Shown: positions 11,040-21,176 of the stretch, piece by piece
How positions within the stretch are numbered: position 1 is the first letter of the stretch
Layout: the number at the start of each line of letters is the position of its first letter
Source: Cantharellus purpuraceus
Lineage: Eukaryota > Basidiomycota > Agaricomycetes > Cantharellales > Hydnaceae
Reading direction: 5' to 3'
DNA: 64,000 nucleotides
Assembly (NCBI GenBank): GCA_025174535.1
Contig: JALBUN010000049.1
Location: 1,984,001-2,048,000, forward strand
Notes under the pieces: model-generated
Databases searched by the model: none
What the model saw: only the letters and a program-made list of their open reading frames with translations
Told to the model about the DNA's origin: nothing
Made by a program: the position numbers and the translations under genes

Positions 11040-12675
11040 ATGAATCTGCTCCGTCATTTGCAACCATCCATGTTCACAGTTATGATTCCCGACGACATCT
11101 GGTACCACATTGGGCGTTTCATTCCGGACGGCATGTTGCGTACACTTTTGGAAGTCAACAGGGTCTTTTTTGACCTGGCATTGGACGCAAGATACAATGA
11201 TATCACGTTTGAGAATTTCGATAAGGCGACTATGAGATTACTCCAACGACTAAGGAAAGTTCTTGTTTCACTAAGTAAATAGTTTTTTTCTTCTTTCTTT
11301 TCTAATTACCCGTTTTTTTAGAGATCCTTGTGTTTCAAAGCGAGTTCGATGCCTGAAGATTGGTCTTTGGTCGCCAAGATTCACAGAGCCTAGGCATTAC
11401 CCTGGATTACCCACCCCTGTGTCTTTTCAACAGGAAATGACGGATGTAGTCCAATGCCTTCATAACGTGATAGATTTTTCGGTGGAATGTCTCGATATCC
11501 CGACTCCAAAGGACATGGTCCCATTATTGACGGCAGCATGGACCACGTTTGGGTCGAGGCTCCAGAAGCTCACGCTGGCAATCGAAAACTTGCAGACGAT
11601 ATTCACTACTCCGTTTACATCCAAATGTCTTACAGAATTGATAATTGAATTCATACCAGGCGAGTATCCGGAGGACGACGAGACTCTCGCCGTTTCCTTG
11701 GCTCCATTCATCAACAAACACGCCGCCTCACTCCAAACCCTTTCAATAGCATCCAGTGACGACCTGCGTGATCTCGGACCTCTGTTTCGTTCTCTGGGAG
11801 GCTTCCCGACGCTTCGCAAACTCGAAATTTTGGTCGACTTTCACAGATGCGGGCTGTCAGACCCCCGTGGATTGACACGCCTTCTTGTGGACCACAGTGA
11901 CACTCTCAAATCAGTGAGACTTAGGCCAACTCTCATTTGGGGCACTCATTGGAAAACTGCCGAAGAGTCGTTGGTTGAATGGATGGATGCGAACATCTCC
12001 AACAAGCTCTTTCTCAGCAATGTTCAATCGTTGGACCTTCGTATGCCCATAGTTCCCACTCATCTCGACTTGACAGTATCCTACATCCACCGTTCGGCTG
12101 GGGCTTTGACCTCTCTCTCTCTCTTGGATCATAATCTCCGGTACGAACAAATTAAAGCAGTGGTCAAGGTGCTATCCCCCGTCCAACGGCTGAGGACACT
12201 TGCTCTTCAGGCAATGACGTTGAGCCCACAACTCATTGATCTGCTGGCAATAGAACTGCCGTATCTACAGGTGTTGAACCTCATTGTCCTGAATATTTAT
12301 AGCTTTGGCGAATGCCCGGGGCACCAGGAGTGTAAAAGCATCAATCGAGAGACAGTGGGTGACTTCCAAAAAAAAGCGTCAATCCTGACAATCCTGAAAC
12401 TGCTACAGGTATCATTTGAAGAAGAAATGCGGAAACACGTGTACGCAGATTGGAAACTTTACGATATTGGGATCTTCAGAGTTACGCAGCAATCATGCGT
12501 TTCAACAATACTGGCGGCACCCTTGCCGTCGATTCGAAGCTTTCTGGAACCTTATAAGGATCCTTTCATTTCGAGAATAGTGGCAGCATCGGTTCCATCG
12601 ATTCGGTGCTTTTTTGGGAAAGAGGATATGTCACTCTCGTGGGGAATCGGCAGTCCACCGGCAGCATCCGGGTAA
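11040..12675 (+). CDS. F-box-like/LRR protein, 2 exons
   Basis: Likely substrate-recognition subunit of an SCF ubiquitin ligase; the substrate is unknown. Exon 1 is 11040-11274 and exon 2 is 11324-12675, with a 49-nt intron (GTAAAT...TAGAG). Residues about 15-60 fit the degenerate F-box of agaricomycete proteins (IPDDIWYHIGRFIPD, LLEVNRVFFDLALDARY), followed by LRR-like hydrophobic repeats over the rest. The junction restores the family pattern in which the F-box helix is followed by a segment ending in a RVRCLKIGLW strand. The ATG at 11070 (MFTVMIPDDIW) is an alternative start. Total is about 528 residues, usual for the family. The gene is convergent with the PLC-like gene and leaves a gap of about 160 bp. 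Frame intact. Confidence 0.75.
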
Positions 12676-12832
12676 CAAGAAGACGTCAATCAAATGCTTC
12701 CCGTGCACATGTTTTCCTTCGCGTGTGTCAAAGTGTCTACCAATCACTGGCATCATATGGAGGATTGATGCCCATTGTTCTCAAGTAACTGACTATACTG
12801 TGGACTAGTCGCGTTAAAACTTATCCAACACC

Positions 12833-14401
12833 TTATAACATAAGGTCATAAATTTCGTTAAATGCCATGAATAACCACCACAGAAAACCTACCCCATCCA
12901 CGGATGGCTTCCTACTTCCATTTGCTGCCGTCATATTGCCATTCAGCATCGCTGCGGCACCAATCACATCCCCCTGATCTACCCAATCTACCAGCAAAAA
13001 GTTGGGATTCCTATCCCCGTTGAGTGGGGCGCACCCACTGGCATCGGCGAGCAAGGACGGTGGTGCATTCGTCACAGATGCTTGGGCCCTATCGGGGATG
13101 GTAATATTGAACAATCCAACGTCTAAGTAGTGGTTGAGGAGATTCATGTGTAAGGGTTGGGGCAAGGGTCCGCTGATACGGTCGACGGAACAGGGAAACG
13201 AGGAGTCAGTTGTGTCGAATGGTGTCTCCCAGATCTGTACGATAATGATTTAGCCATACGCACATCCGGGGAAGACTCTGAATGCAAGCATACCATTTCG
13301 AACTCGGGCAAGATGTAGGGTACTTGGGTGGTGTTGCTCGTGAAAGGAAACTATATCAGTTGAGCGAAGAAATGAAAAGTTGTGCACACCATACCTGTTG
13401 AAATCCATGAACACGACGACTCGCTTGCCGCTGTTGATAAGCGTTCCTAGCGTTGGCCAGTCGGATTGACTGACAGGAACGGAAGGCGGAACATACGCCA
13501 TATCGGCGATTCCAGAGCTGGTGAATATTGGTGCCCATACGCTGTCCACTGCAAGTCCCTCGGGGTTCGTAAATAGTAACGTGAGAACTGCATACAAAGG
13601 CGTAAAGTAATGTGCTGGAGGATTGTCGAACATGCACACCTTCGTTAGGATTGGCGTCAAGGAAAGTCTTCACTTTGGAAAGATAGTCCGAGACAGTTCC
13701 ACCGTCAAAAAGGAGCTGCAGAAGGCGTGAATATGGCCGCCGCACTGGAAGTCTGACCGTAACATACACAACCTTTCATAGTGAGGGATCATGCGACCGT
13801 GTTGGGGAAAACAACATTTCACAAGCAGTAACGTACTGGTATGGCAAAAGTGAACCTCTCCATCCCACCTGATCAATTTAATGAGTTGAAGCGAGAGACG
13901 GAGATACCAAACTAACATGTGCGACTGAGCTTGCAAGAGGCGTACACCCATTGCAAGCTGGGAAGGAATGTCAATCTCCTGATTACGGGCCACTACAGTT
14001 TGACCACTTCAATATCATTACGCAAAGGACGCCAAAGAGTACGTTGCGCACGTGCAAGTGGATCAGTCGAGAACGCGTACGAGTCGTGAGCTAGAGAATG
14101 GGTGGTCATGTTAGGATACATTTGCGATACGGCATGAAGTGGACTTATCATCGTACCTCCAATAAAAGTCACCTGTGAGGATATCTCTCAATATCAAGAT
14201 GTGCTTCAAAACATAAAAGACGTACATTGCCGTACGAGCGATTGCAGAAGTCTGCCCGTCCATTGCACACGGTTGCGCTGATAGGAACCTCAGTATGGCT
14301 GTTTATGGATAGCAGGATTCGTACCTCCTAGCAGGAGCTGGAGAAGAGTTCCCAAGAAATGCAAACAAGAGAGTTACCAGAAGAGTCCGAAACCAAACCA
14401 T
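12833..14401 (-). CDS. secreted PLC-like phosphodiesterase (PI-PLC X-type fold)
   Basis: Fungal extracellular member of the PLC-like phosphodiesterase (TIM-barrel) superfamily; the natural substrate is not established. Reading the - strand with short introns restores, in order: a signal peptide (MVWFRTLLVTLLFAFLG), ATVCNGRADFCNRSYGN, the catalytic-His segment GAHDSYAFSTDPLALARNQ (His about residue 50), MGVRLLQAQSHM, DGEVHFCHTSC (second conserved His), VKTFLDANPNE, LLFTNPEGL, GIADMAYVPP and LINSGKRVVVFMDF, then a hydrophobic C-terminus (FLWWLFMAF). I count about ten introns; exon order is clear, exact junctions less so. A 5-nt micro-exon at 13772-13768 is needed to restore the conserved Cys of CHTSC. 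No frameshift seen. The start is the ATG preceding the signal peptide. Confidence 0.82.
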
Positions 14402-14703
14402 TTCTCCTTCGCCACTGTCTCGTCGAGACAGTCGCGGTGGAATGACAGAGCAATCAGATCGCTAGACAAGCAGCGAATTAATTGCATATATAGTCTGTGA
14501 CAGCATGGCGCAGAAGTATGTTTAGTATATCTAACAGCTTCCACCGGCGACCTCTATTTCGGCGATGCTGTGCCTTAGCATGCCTTAACCTCTCTTATTC
14601 CCACGCCTATCACACTTCCATCAACGAATGATTCCAGGAGAGTGTGCACGGGACGTATAGGGGCCAGCCGGCTGGGCGTGTGGAACAGTCTTCAAGCTTC
14701 AAG
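14402..14703. other. intergenic, upstream of PLC-like gene
   Basis: Contains the PLC-like promoter. Its right edge holds CTTCAAG twice, the second copy being the left target duplication of the TIR element. Confidence 0.5.
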
Positions 14704-16670
14704 CACAGTCAAAATCGACACGTATCAGGGAGGACGAAAGCGGATATCGTCGGACGTGCAAAACACGTCCGATGACGTACGGTAGCGTTCGACATTTTGG
14801 ACTATATCCGTTATTGAAACGGATACAGTACGACGGCATCGGATTTTGACAAGGGAGGAACGTATCCTATAGGACCACATAGGACGTGCGCATAATAGAG
14901 CTATTGGTTTCATTTGTACCTTACAATCGGACTACATCGTACTACAGCGGACAGTGCAGTACCTTCTCCCCTCCCCTCACTTCCTCCGTCATCGACATCG
15001 CTCCCCCCCTTCTCGCCCCTCTTCCACCTCACGCTCACCATTTTCTGCACTCCGGCGGCTCATCAGCCTGCGTGCACGCTTTGAAATTAGACAGCTTGGG
15101 AGACTTGTCCTTCAACATGTCCTTCGTCACTGTCAAAGTCTGCATTGAAGGCTTGGCAGTTGAGAGGGTGGGAAGCTGATGCTCTGGCAGTCCCACGTGA
15201 TGATGCGCTTGGGTTGTGCATTGTGTCTTCATGTGTTGCCTCAGTAGTGACTTGCACACAGGAACACACTCCTTGGACTCATCTGCTGTGTCCTGAGAGT
15301 CGGCTGCAATGGGTGATGCAGAGGTAACACTGGACGTGAGCTTGCTGTCGCCCTTCAGGCCATTGATGAACACACCACTCACTCTCCTCACTTGCTGCTC
15401 ACGGTCATTGTGGTCAATGAGTGCAACAATGGCCACCTTGTGCTTGGCTCTGAGCTTCATGAACTCTTCGTGTGCAGTGGAAAATCGAGACAGCTTGGCC
15501 TCATGAGTAATACGGAACTTCGCATTGTCGCCCATGATGGGCCGCTGGATGAGCGAACACAGCACGTGTTGAGCGCTCAAGTGCACCACCAAGCTTGCGC
15601 ATCTCACTGATGATCATCACAACTGCTTGCACATGCCTGGAAGTGGAGTTGTACATAATGAGGTCTTGAATGTCCCGGTGTTGGTTGACGGTGTTGTTCC
15701 ATTGACATGTATGCCACACAGGACGGCGCTGAACACCATCAAAACGGCACTGTACGGCATGCATGTCAACGGAGCAACGCCGTCAGCTGACGTGAGGATA
15801 TCTGAAGTGCAGGCAGTGCATCAACGATCCCTTAGCGCTTGTCATCATAGTACTGAAATAAAAACTCGTTAGTTTGCAACTGATGTAAACAATAGAAGTT
15901 ATCATTTTCCTGACAGGATTCATGGTCTCAGAGGCTCTCCTGACAACTCCACACGTTGAATTGAGATGATTGTGGTAGAAGTCAACACCGAACAGGTTAC
16001 TATGCAAGACACTTTCAGTGAAAAAAGCAGCACCCAGCAATGGATTGTCAGAGTTAGCAATTGCAGTCATAGATGTCATTGAAGCACCAGGCAGCAGTGG
16101 GTTGTTAAAAATCGCAATAGTCATAGTCGTCGTCGTCGTCGTTGTTGCAGCAGCCGTCGATGGGGCGTGAGTCGGCAATAGTAGTCATAGTCATTGTCAT
16201 CGCAGCAGCCGTTGATGGATGTGAGTCAGCAATAGTGGTCATAATTGTTGCTCCAATCGGCCAGCTTCTTGATTTTCGGCAGTGCTACACAAACGCTCGT
16301 CGTTGTTCGCACTGTTGGAGGAACCAGTAGCAGTGGGACCCGGTGGTACGTATTCTCATGACCAACATTTTGGGAGAGTGATATGGCTTCTAGTGCAGGG
16401 TTCTGGTGCACTTGTGCCGCATAAAAGGTGGGGAGGGGAGGTCGACGTGGTTCAGTCACACGGAGTAGTTCAGTCATACAAAGTAACGGAGCGAGTCGTG
16501 CGTCGCGCGCGAACAAGTGTATCAGTGGGACGAAAACAAAAATAGATGTCACTGTACTATCCGATCTTATCCGATTTCATCAGAGATCCAACGCTCGGTC
16601 CCATCTTATCCTCAGTGATACGTTCCAGCTCCGATTTCGTCCTCCCTGATACGTGTCGATTTTCACTGGG
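14704..16670. mobile_element. 2.0-kb TIR element, unclassified DNA transposon
   Basis: The ends form imperfect inverted repeats of about 45 bp: the left end 14704-14750 contains AAAATCGACACGTATCAGG and continues GAGGACGAAA, and the right end (16670-16626, reverse complement) carries the same strings. Both ends are flanked by CTTCAAG (14697-14703 and 16671-16677), a likely 7-8 bp target duplication, which would fit hAT- or KDZ-type transposition. The left subterminal zone has two hairpins (TCGGACGTG/CACGTCCGA at 14749-14771; ATCCGTT/AACGGAT near 14806). No transposase was recognised, so the element is probably non-autonomous. The interior has two medium frames on the - strand (16178-15783 and 15607-15035), described separately. 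Confidence 0.72.
15035..15607 (-). CDS. hypothetical frame inside TIR element
   Basis: I do not recognise this. An open frame of 190 codons on the - strand has ordinary composition in its first 80 residues (charged stretch LIDHNDREQQVRRVSGVF) and a Ser/Thr/His-rich remainder. An overlapping frame upstream (15764-15501) and a frame at 16178-15783 with an N-terminal Thr run could be other exons; a polypyrimidine tract ending TTTCAG (about 15861-15856) sits between them. It could be a captured host fragment or a remnant of an element-encoded protein. Low confidence that it is expressed. Confidence 0.25.
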   Translation of the reverse strand: MRCASLVVHLSAQHVLCSLIQRPIMGDNAKFRITHEAKLSRFSTAHEEFMKLRAKHKVAIVALIDHNDREQQVRRVSGVFINGLKGDSKLTSSVTSASPIAADSQDTADESKECVPVCKSLLRQHMKTQCTTQAHHHVGLPEHQLPTLSTAKPSMQTLTVTKDMLKDKSPKLSNFKACTQADEPPECRKW

Positions 16671-16677
16671 CTTCAAG

Positions 16678-17309
16678 TTTCAAGTTCCCTTAGTAGAGTT
16701 GGCTTTGGGGGAAAGATAATTACGGAGGCTCTTTAGCATTGTCGTGTTAGCTGTATATAAGCTAGGGATAGTATTTCTTCAGATGGAGTCGCTATGTGTT
16801 CCCCGGCATTCGTAACTCTCAAAGGTCTGTCCGTATCTGGTTCAGTGTCCATGCGTTTGAGAATATAGTAATTATGTCCTGACCAGAGAATCATTTGTAT
16901 TCTGAACGGGTTGCGGCCCGAGCTCGCGGGTTGATGCCGACCTACTGACATCTGAAAGTAGGGTCATCCATTCCATGTGGATTGACTGGTGACTTTAAGA
17001 TATGAAGCTTGGATAGGGGTCTTTCCTTTCCCCTGTAAGTACATCTTGCGTGGTAAGTACCCTAAGAGAAGGCCTGGTGTATAGGGGCCATATTCGCCTG
17101 GGCGGTCAGAAACGTGCCGATTTTGCAGGCGAAGTGTTGGCAGACTGTCACAATTTGTGCTGAAAGATCTTTGCGCCAAGGATTGCATCACGGGTATTTA
17201 CGGTATGCCAACATTCTGCTTCTCAGTAGTCATGCCTTTGCGCCACAAGTGGCTACACTCCCAGTCTATTATAGTGACCTTTCATTTAATTCATGAGAAA
17301 GGTGGTCCA
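16678..17309. other. intergenic, nothing identified
   Basis: About 630 bp downstream of the TIR element and before the 3' flank of the F-box segment. No supported gene. Confidence 0.45.
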
Positions 17310-19510
17310 CGCACGACGCTCGGGCTTCCAAGTTCTGCTGGCACACGTCAGGCATTCGTAGTCTAATGTTGCCATTCCCCTCCCCAAAGCCCACCACATA
17401 ATATACACCGATATTGCGAACAGGGTGTGCAACTGCAAGGATAAAGAAGACATAGGAGAGTTAGATTTGCCAGTAAGGACAAAGCTTCTATTTCATACAA
17501 GGCGCGGGCCTGATTGAAATCTGACTAAGAAGGGGTACCATAAGAAAGCTAGAATAGTACAGACTTTGCCTGCGGGAAAGGGCCGTGCATTCGGCGCACC
17601 AACTACTCATCCTTGCTGTAGTAGACTATTCTCCAACTTGGCCCCCAACTGGGCCCCAATCATCCCAACCTCCCCAACCTTCACCGTCGTCTATAGCTTC
17701 CCAACCTCCGCCTCCAACTTCACTTCCAACTTGGACCGCAACGCGGCCCCAACCTTGGCCCTCAGCTTCGTCCCATCCTTCTGGGAATATCATCGGAGTA
17801 TATTTCAACGTCATGTCGTAGTATTCATCGCGGGACATGAAGTGAATGGTCTCACTATGCGTACATGCAAAGTGATTGCATAGGCCATTGGAAGACCCCA
17901 GCCCGTCGCCGAGCTTCAGGCATGAAATAATGCCAGGTACAGCTTCTTCCCAGTCGGCCCGCGTTCGTCGATGAACAAAATCAACAAATGGACCCGGGGG
18001 AATATGGCTCTGTGTGATCACCAGCGTTGTGAGCTGAGGACATACAGAGCTGAAGTCTCGATCACGAGGAGCTAGAGCGGTGAGTAAACGGTCCAATATG
18101 GGCGAATTTTCAATAACTAGGGTGTCCAGATGATGCAATTGACGCAACGTAATGTGGATATCCTGTTCGAATAGCTCCGCGTCATATAGGTGTAGCCGGG
18201 TTAACTTGACTGTATCATCTCCACAAATAGCATCGATGGCATCCATCGGATCCCGAACACAGAGCTCAAGCGACTGGAGTGAGGGAACATAGAGATGCGA
18301 GAGCAATACCCTTGCAAATCCGGCTGTGTGAACACGGAGTGACTTGAGAGATTGTAAACCGACTGTGGAAGGTACCACGTGGACTTGTTCAGCGCCCATG
18401 TTAACCCAATGTAAAGAGACAAGGTTGGGCAAGGTACTAAGAAGCTGGAGGTATAAGGATGCTGGATCAAGATGGAAGCTGACTACAAGATGTTGTACGG
18501 CCTGCATGGGATGACCTACCAAAGATCGAACAATGCTCTCAGAGTTTTCGAAAGCGATTGACTGAAGTTGAGGACAGTGAGCATGTTCCAATTCATGATC
18601 ATTGTGTTCAGCAGGGCAGGTGTGATTAAAGGTCTGCATCATGGGCGCATTGATTGAGAATCCGGGAGGGAACATTCCTTGCCCCCCACCATGATCCCGC
18701 ATGTCAGAGATGAAGGATCGGGTCCGCCAGAGCTCTCTACGAAGCATTTCAAAGACAGCATCTGTCTCGTCCACCGCCTGGTCGTTATGGAACCAATTAC
18801 AGGGTTGAATGAAGATGTCCAGAGGGTGCGACTTGGACTTCTTAAGCAATTGGTTAACATCTTCCGGGGTGCGGATCTTCGTGTCAAGAACGAGTCTTGA
18901 CCAAATGCGAGGAGCATCGTTCAAAATCATGTGCCATGTGCGGCAGACGTTCCCAAGTAGCTCAGCCACCTCTTGTGGACGCAATGATTGAGGTCTACGT
19001 TTGAATCCCGTCCTCCTGTGTGGTTTCCGTCTCCGCCTTGTGGTTGGAGTTGACGGCATACATAGGAGGATTATTTCGACCAGGATCTCAGGAGGAATCT
19101 TTCGGATGGGAGCTACGATGGCGTCACCAATGTCGCACGCCCTGACCAGCCTGTTGCGCCGCGCTTGAAGAGCCTTGATCTCCTCATCTATTTCTCGAAT
19201 CGCCTCTCGTCGTGCCATGTTGCGTAACTTGATGGCGTTGGCTTCCTCTGCATTGGGCACCCACATTGTCGCGAGGATTGAGATATCCTCATCCATCAGC
19301 TTTTCAGACATATCCCTCTGCAAAACAAAGTAACATGAGCGCTAACGACTTCCGGTCCATGGAGAGATGAGACCGACCACAAGTTTACTATCTTGCGGTT
19401 TGTTCATCTCCAAGATGTCGATGAGCTTTCGACGCCTTGAGGCTCGGTTACGTAATTGCGAGAGCGGCAGGATTGAAACTTGCCCGAATTGGATACTCTC
19501 ACAGCAATTT
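17310..19510 (-). repeat. F-box segmental duplication, copy A
   Basis: This 2.2-kb segment (3' flank, F-box gene, upstream intron region) recurs in the same orientation at 56612-58795. Shared landmarks include CTCGGGCTTCCA in the 3' flank, the whole coding region and the acceptor TTTGTTTTGCAG just before the start codon. The copies are separated by about 37 kb that is mostly transposons. Confidence 0.85.
17626..19311 (-). CDS. F-box/LRR protein, intact copy (561 aa)
   Basis: Putative SCF ubiquitin-ligase adaptor. A single long exon starts at ATG 19311 (MSEKLMDEDISI). The frame extends 4 codons farther up, but only to a TTG inside a splice-acceptor-like tract, so ATG 19311 is preferred. Domains: a coiled coil (about 25-55, REIDEEIKALQARRNRLV), an F-box-like segment (about 65-125: IPPEILVEIILLCMP, then VAELLGNVCRTWHMILNDAPRIWSRL), LRR-like repeats (about 200-440) and a Gly/Trp-rich acidic tail (repeated GW, last 60 residues). 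The acceptor TTTGTTTTGCAG 10 nt before the ATG implies a 5' UTR intron. The decayed paralogue at 57001-58612 lacks the GW tail. Confidence 0.8.
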   Translation of the reverse strand: MSEKLMDEDISILATMWVPNAEEANAIKLRNMARREAIREIDEEIKALQARRNRLVRACDIGDAIVAPIRKIPPEILVEIILLCMPSTPTTRRRRKPHRRTGFKRRPQSLRPQEVAELLGNVCRTWHMILNDAPRIWSRLVLDTKIRTPEDVNQLLKKSKSHPLDIFIQPCNWFHNDQAVDETDAVFEMLRRELWRTRSFISDMRDHGGGQGMFPPGFSINAPMMQTFNHTCPAEHNDHELEHAHCPQLQSIAFENSESIVRSLVGHPMQAVQHLVVSFHLDPASLYLQLLSTLPNLVSLHWVNMGAEQVHVVPSTVGLQSLKSLRVHTAGFARVLLSHLYVPSLQSLELCVRDPMDAIDAICGDDTVKLTRLHLYDAELFEQDIHITLRQLHHLDTLVIENSPILDRLLTALAPRDRDFSSVCPQLTTLVITQSHIPPGPFVDFVHRRTRADWEEAVPGIISCLKLGDGLGSSNGLCNHFACTHSETIHFMSRDEYYDMTLKYTPMIFPEGWDEAEGQGWGRVAVQVGSEVGGGGWEAIDDGEGWGGWDDWGPVGGQVGE

Positions 19511-20220
19511 GCATTACGTAAGTTCAGCATTGTTTGAAGAGCGCAAAGCTCAAACTTACGAGAACAATGAAATAGCCGTCTGTGTATCTACCGAACATAT
19601 CTAGTTCCTAGGGACAAACATAACTATTTCAGGCAAGATGCAGCTGGCTTTCATGGTAGCGCCCCTCATACATAGCTGTGTGTTCCTGATACTGAATGGC
19701 TGGAGCATATCCTATGGACATGAAGTGAAAGTAAATGCCACAGCGTACTCTCTGCCAGGAGTGTTAGAAAGATCTATTCAATGACAAGATTCTCATTAAT
19801 AGATGTCTAAAACATGATGGCCATTTAATTGCTACTTGGGCAAGAGTGGATACTTGATGTGTATTCAGGACAAAACCACTGACAGACAAGCACCTTTACA
19901 CAGTGGTCCTGAGAAATTGTGCAGCACTGATTTACAGAAAAGGTTTTTTCATGTGATTATCCATGATATGCCAGCCAGTATAGTTGCCAATCTTGTCTTG
20001 GTCTGCAGCAATGGTTGCATTGTGCTGAGGTTCCTTGAAGAGCACCTTGATGTATCGTATTTTACTCTAAGAACCTAAACACTTGATGGTAGGCATAAGC
20101 CAGCTTTCTAGTGAGCTCTGAGACAGTAGGATTATGAGTCCCCTGATGAATGTAAGTTGCAGGAGCAAGCCAAAATTCCCAATACAATGTGAGATGTTGG
20201 TCCTCTGTAACATGCCATTA
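19511..20220. other. left edge of TE island, nothing identified
   Basis: About 700 bp, CpG-poor in its right part. The last bases before the MITE (CATGCCATTA) resemble the sequence left of MITE copy a (CCTGCCATTA), hinting at further repeat sequence, but I cannot assign it. Confidence 0.4.
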
Positions 20221-20506
20221 GATGCTTTTCAGAATGATGTCATTATATAATATTTTGATGTATATGAGATATACATCAGAATTTCAGTGATACATAAAGC
20301 CAGGGAGTTACAATCTGGATATCTTAAAAGATTTCAGACATCTGAAATTTTCATAAATATAAACATATATTTCATATTTTTAATAAGCCTTAAAAGATAA
20401 GATATTTGGTTGAGATGAGCATAATTATTTACATGGATATGATAGGAATGTATTTATTAATATAATTGGTATTATATAGAATATTCAGATATACAAATAC
20501 CAGATG
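20221..20506 (+). mobile_element. MITE copy d, 3'-truncated by gypsy LTR
   Basis: Matches the first half of MITE copies a and c (GATACATAAAGCCAGGGAGT, then AGATAAGATATTTGGTTGAG) with more divergence. The left TIR is decayed (GATGCTTTTCAGAAT against GACGCTTGTTCGGAAT). The copy stops at ATACAAATACCAG where the gypsy LTR begins. Confidence 0.75.
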
Positions 20507-21035
20507 TGTTATGCACTAGGTCTGATTTGGGGTCAGAGATTGGATCGGAGGTTGGGTTGGAGGTTGGGTTGGAGTTGGAGCACGTCGTGGGGGTTGGGAC
20601 GGACTTGGCTTCAGCTTATGTGCTGTGCCCTCACTGATACTGGTGTCCAAGATTTTGGAGATGGAGTATGACTTAGAGAGTTAGTATTGGACTTAGGAAC
20701 TAGGCGTGATTCGATATTCGAACTGGGGAATGAAGTCCCAGTCAGGCAACTTAAATACATATTTTGAAATCTAATAATAATTACTCTGGTGAAGGGTCTC
20801 CGAAGCTGATGGCCTTACATGAGTATGTTTGAGTCTGATGGGGATGGATGTCCAGGTTCCTATGGTGATGCTGATGCATCAATCGGAACCAGAGATGGAT
20901 GGGTGGAATCAGCGGTGACAATCAGACAGGTAGATGGAGACACTGCAGTTTTCAAATGGAGTATAGATTTCATATGCGTGGGGATCTGAGTGGATTGGAT
21001 GGGGATCTGGTCGTTTAATGAATATAGTCATAACA
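20507..21035 (-). repeat. gypsy-1 3' LTR (529 bp)
   Basis: Runs TGTTATG...CATAACA. On the - strand it is preceded by a purine tract ending GGAGAGATAC, the expected polypurine tract, which fixes it as the 3' LTR of a minus-strand element. A related LTR lies at 32007-33935. Confidence 0.85.
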
Positions 21036-21136
21036 GTATCTCTCCATTTAAGGCCGAGCCCCTGAGGCCCCATGTCCATGGATTGAATAGGTGAGATGGT
21101 TGGGTGCAGTTGGAGTTATACTGGAGGTCTGGAGAC

Positions 21137-21145
21137 ATATAAAAG
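21137..21145 (+). promoter_or_regulatory. TATA box of antisense accessory gene
   Basis: ATATAAAAG on the + strand, inside the gypsy element but outside the LTR, about 32 nt upstream of ATG 21177. Confidence 0.45.
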
Positions 21146-21176
21146 GAGGGGCATGATTGAGGTCTTATCCTCAACG

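Noticed and set aside
16118..16145. GTC trinucleotide run as a functional feature
   Set aside because: Short microsatellite inside the TIR element; nothing else supports a role.
19312..19323. Upstream start for the F-box protein (MQRDM)
   Set aside because: The codon is TTG and falls in a splice-acceptor tract; ATG 19311 is the first real ATG.
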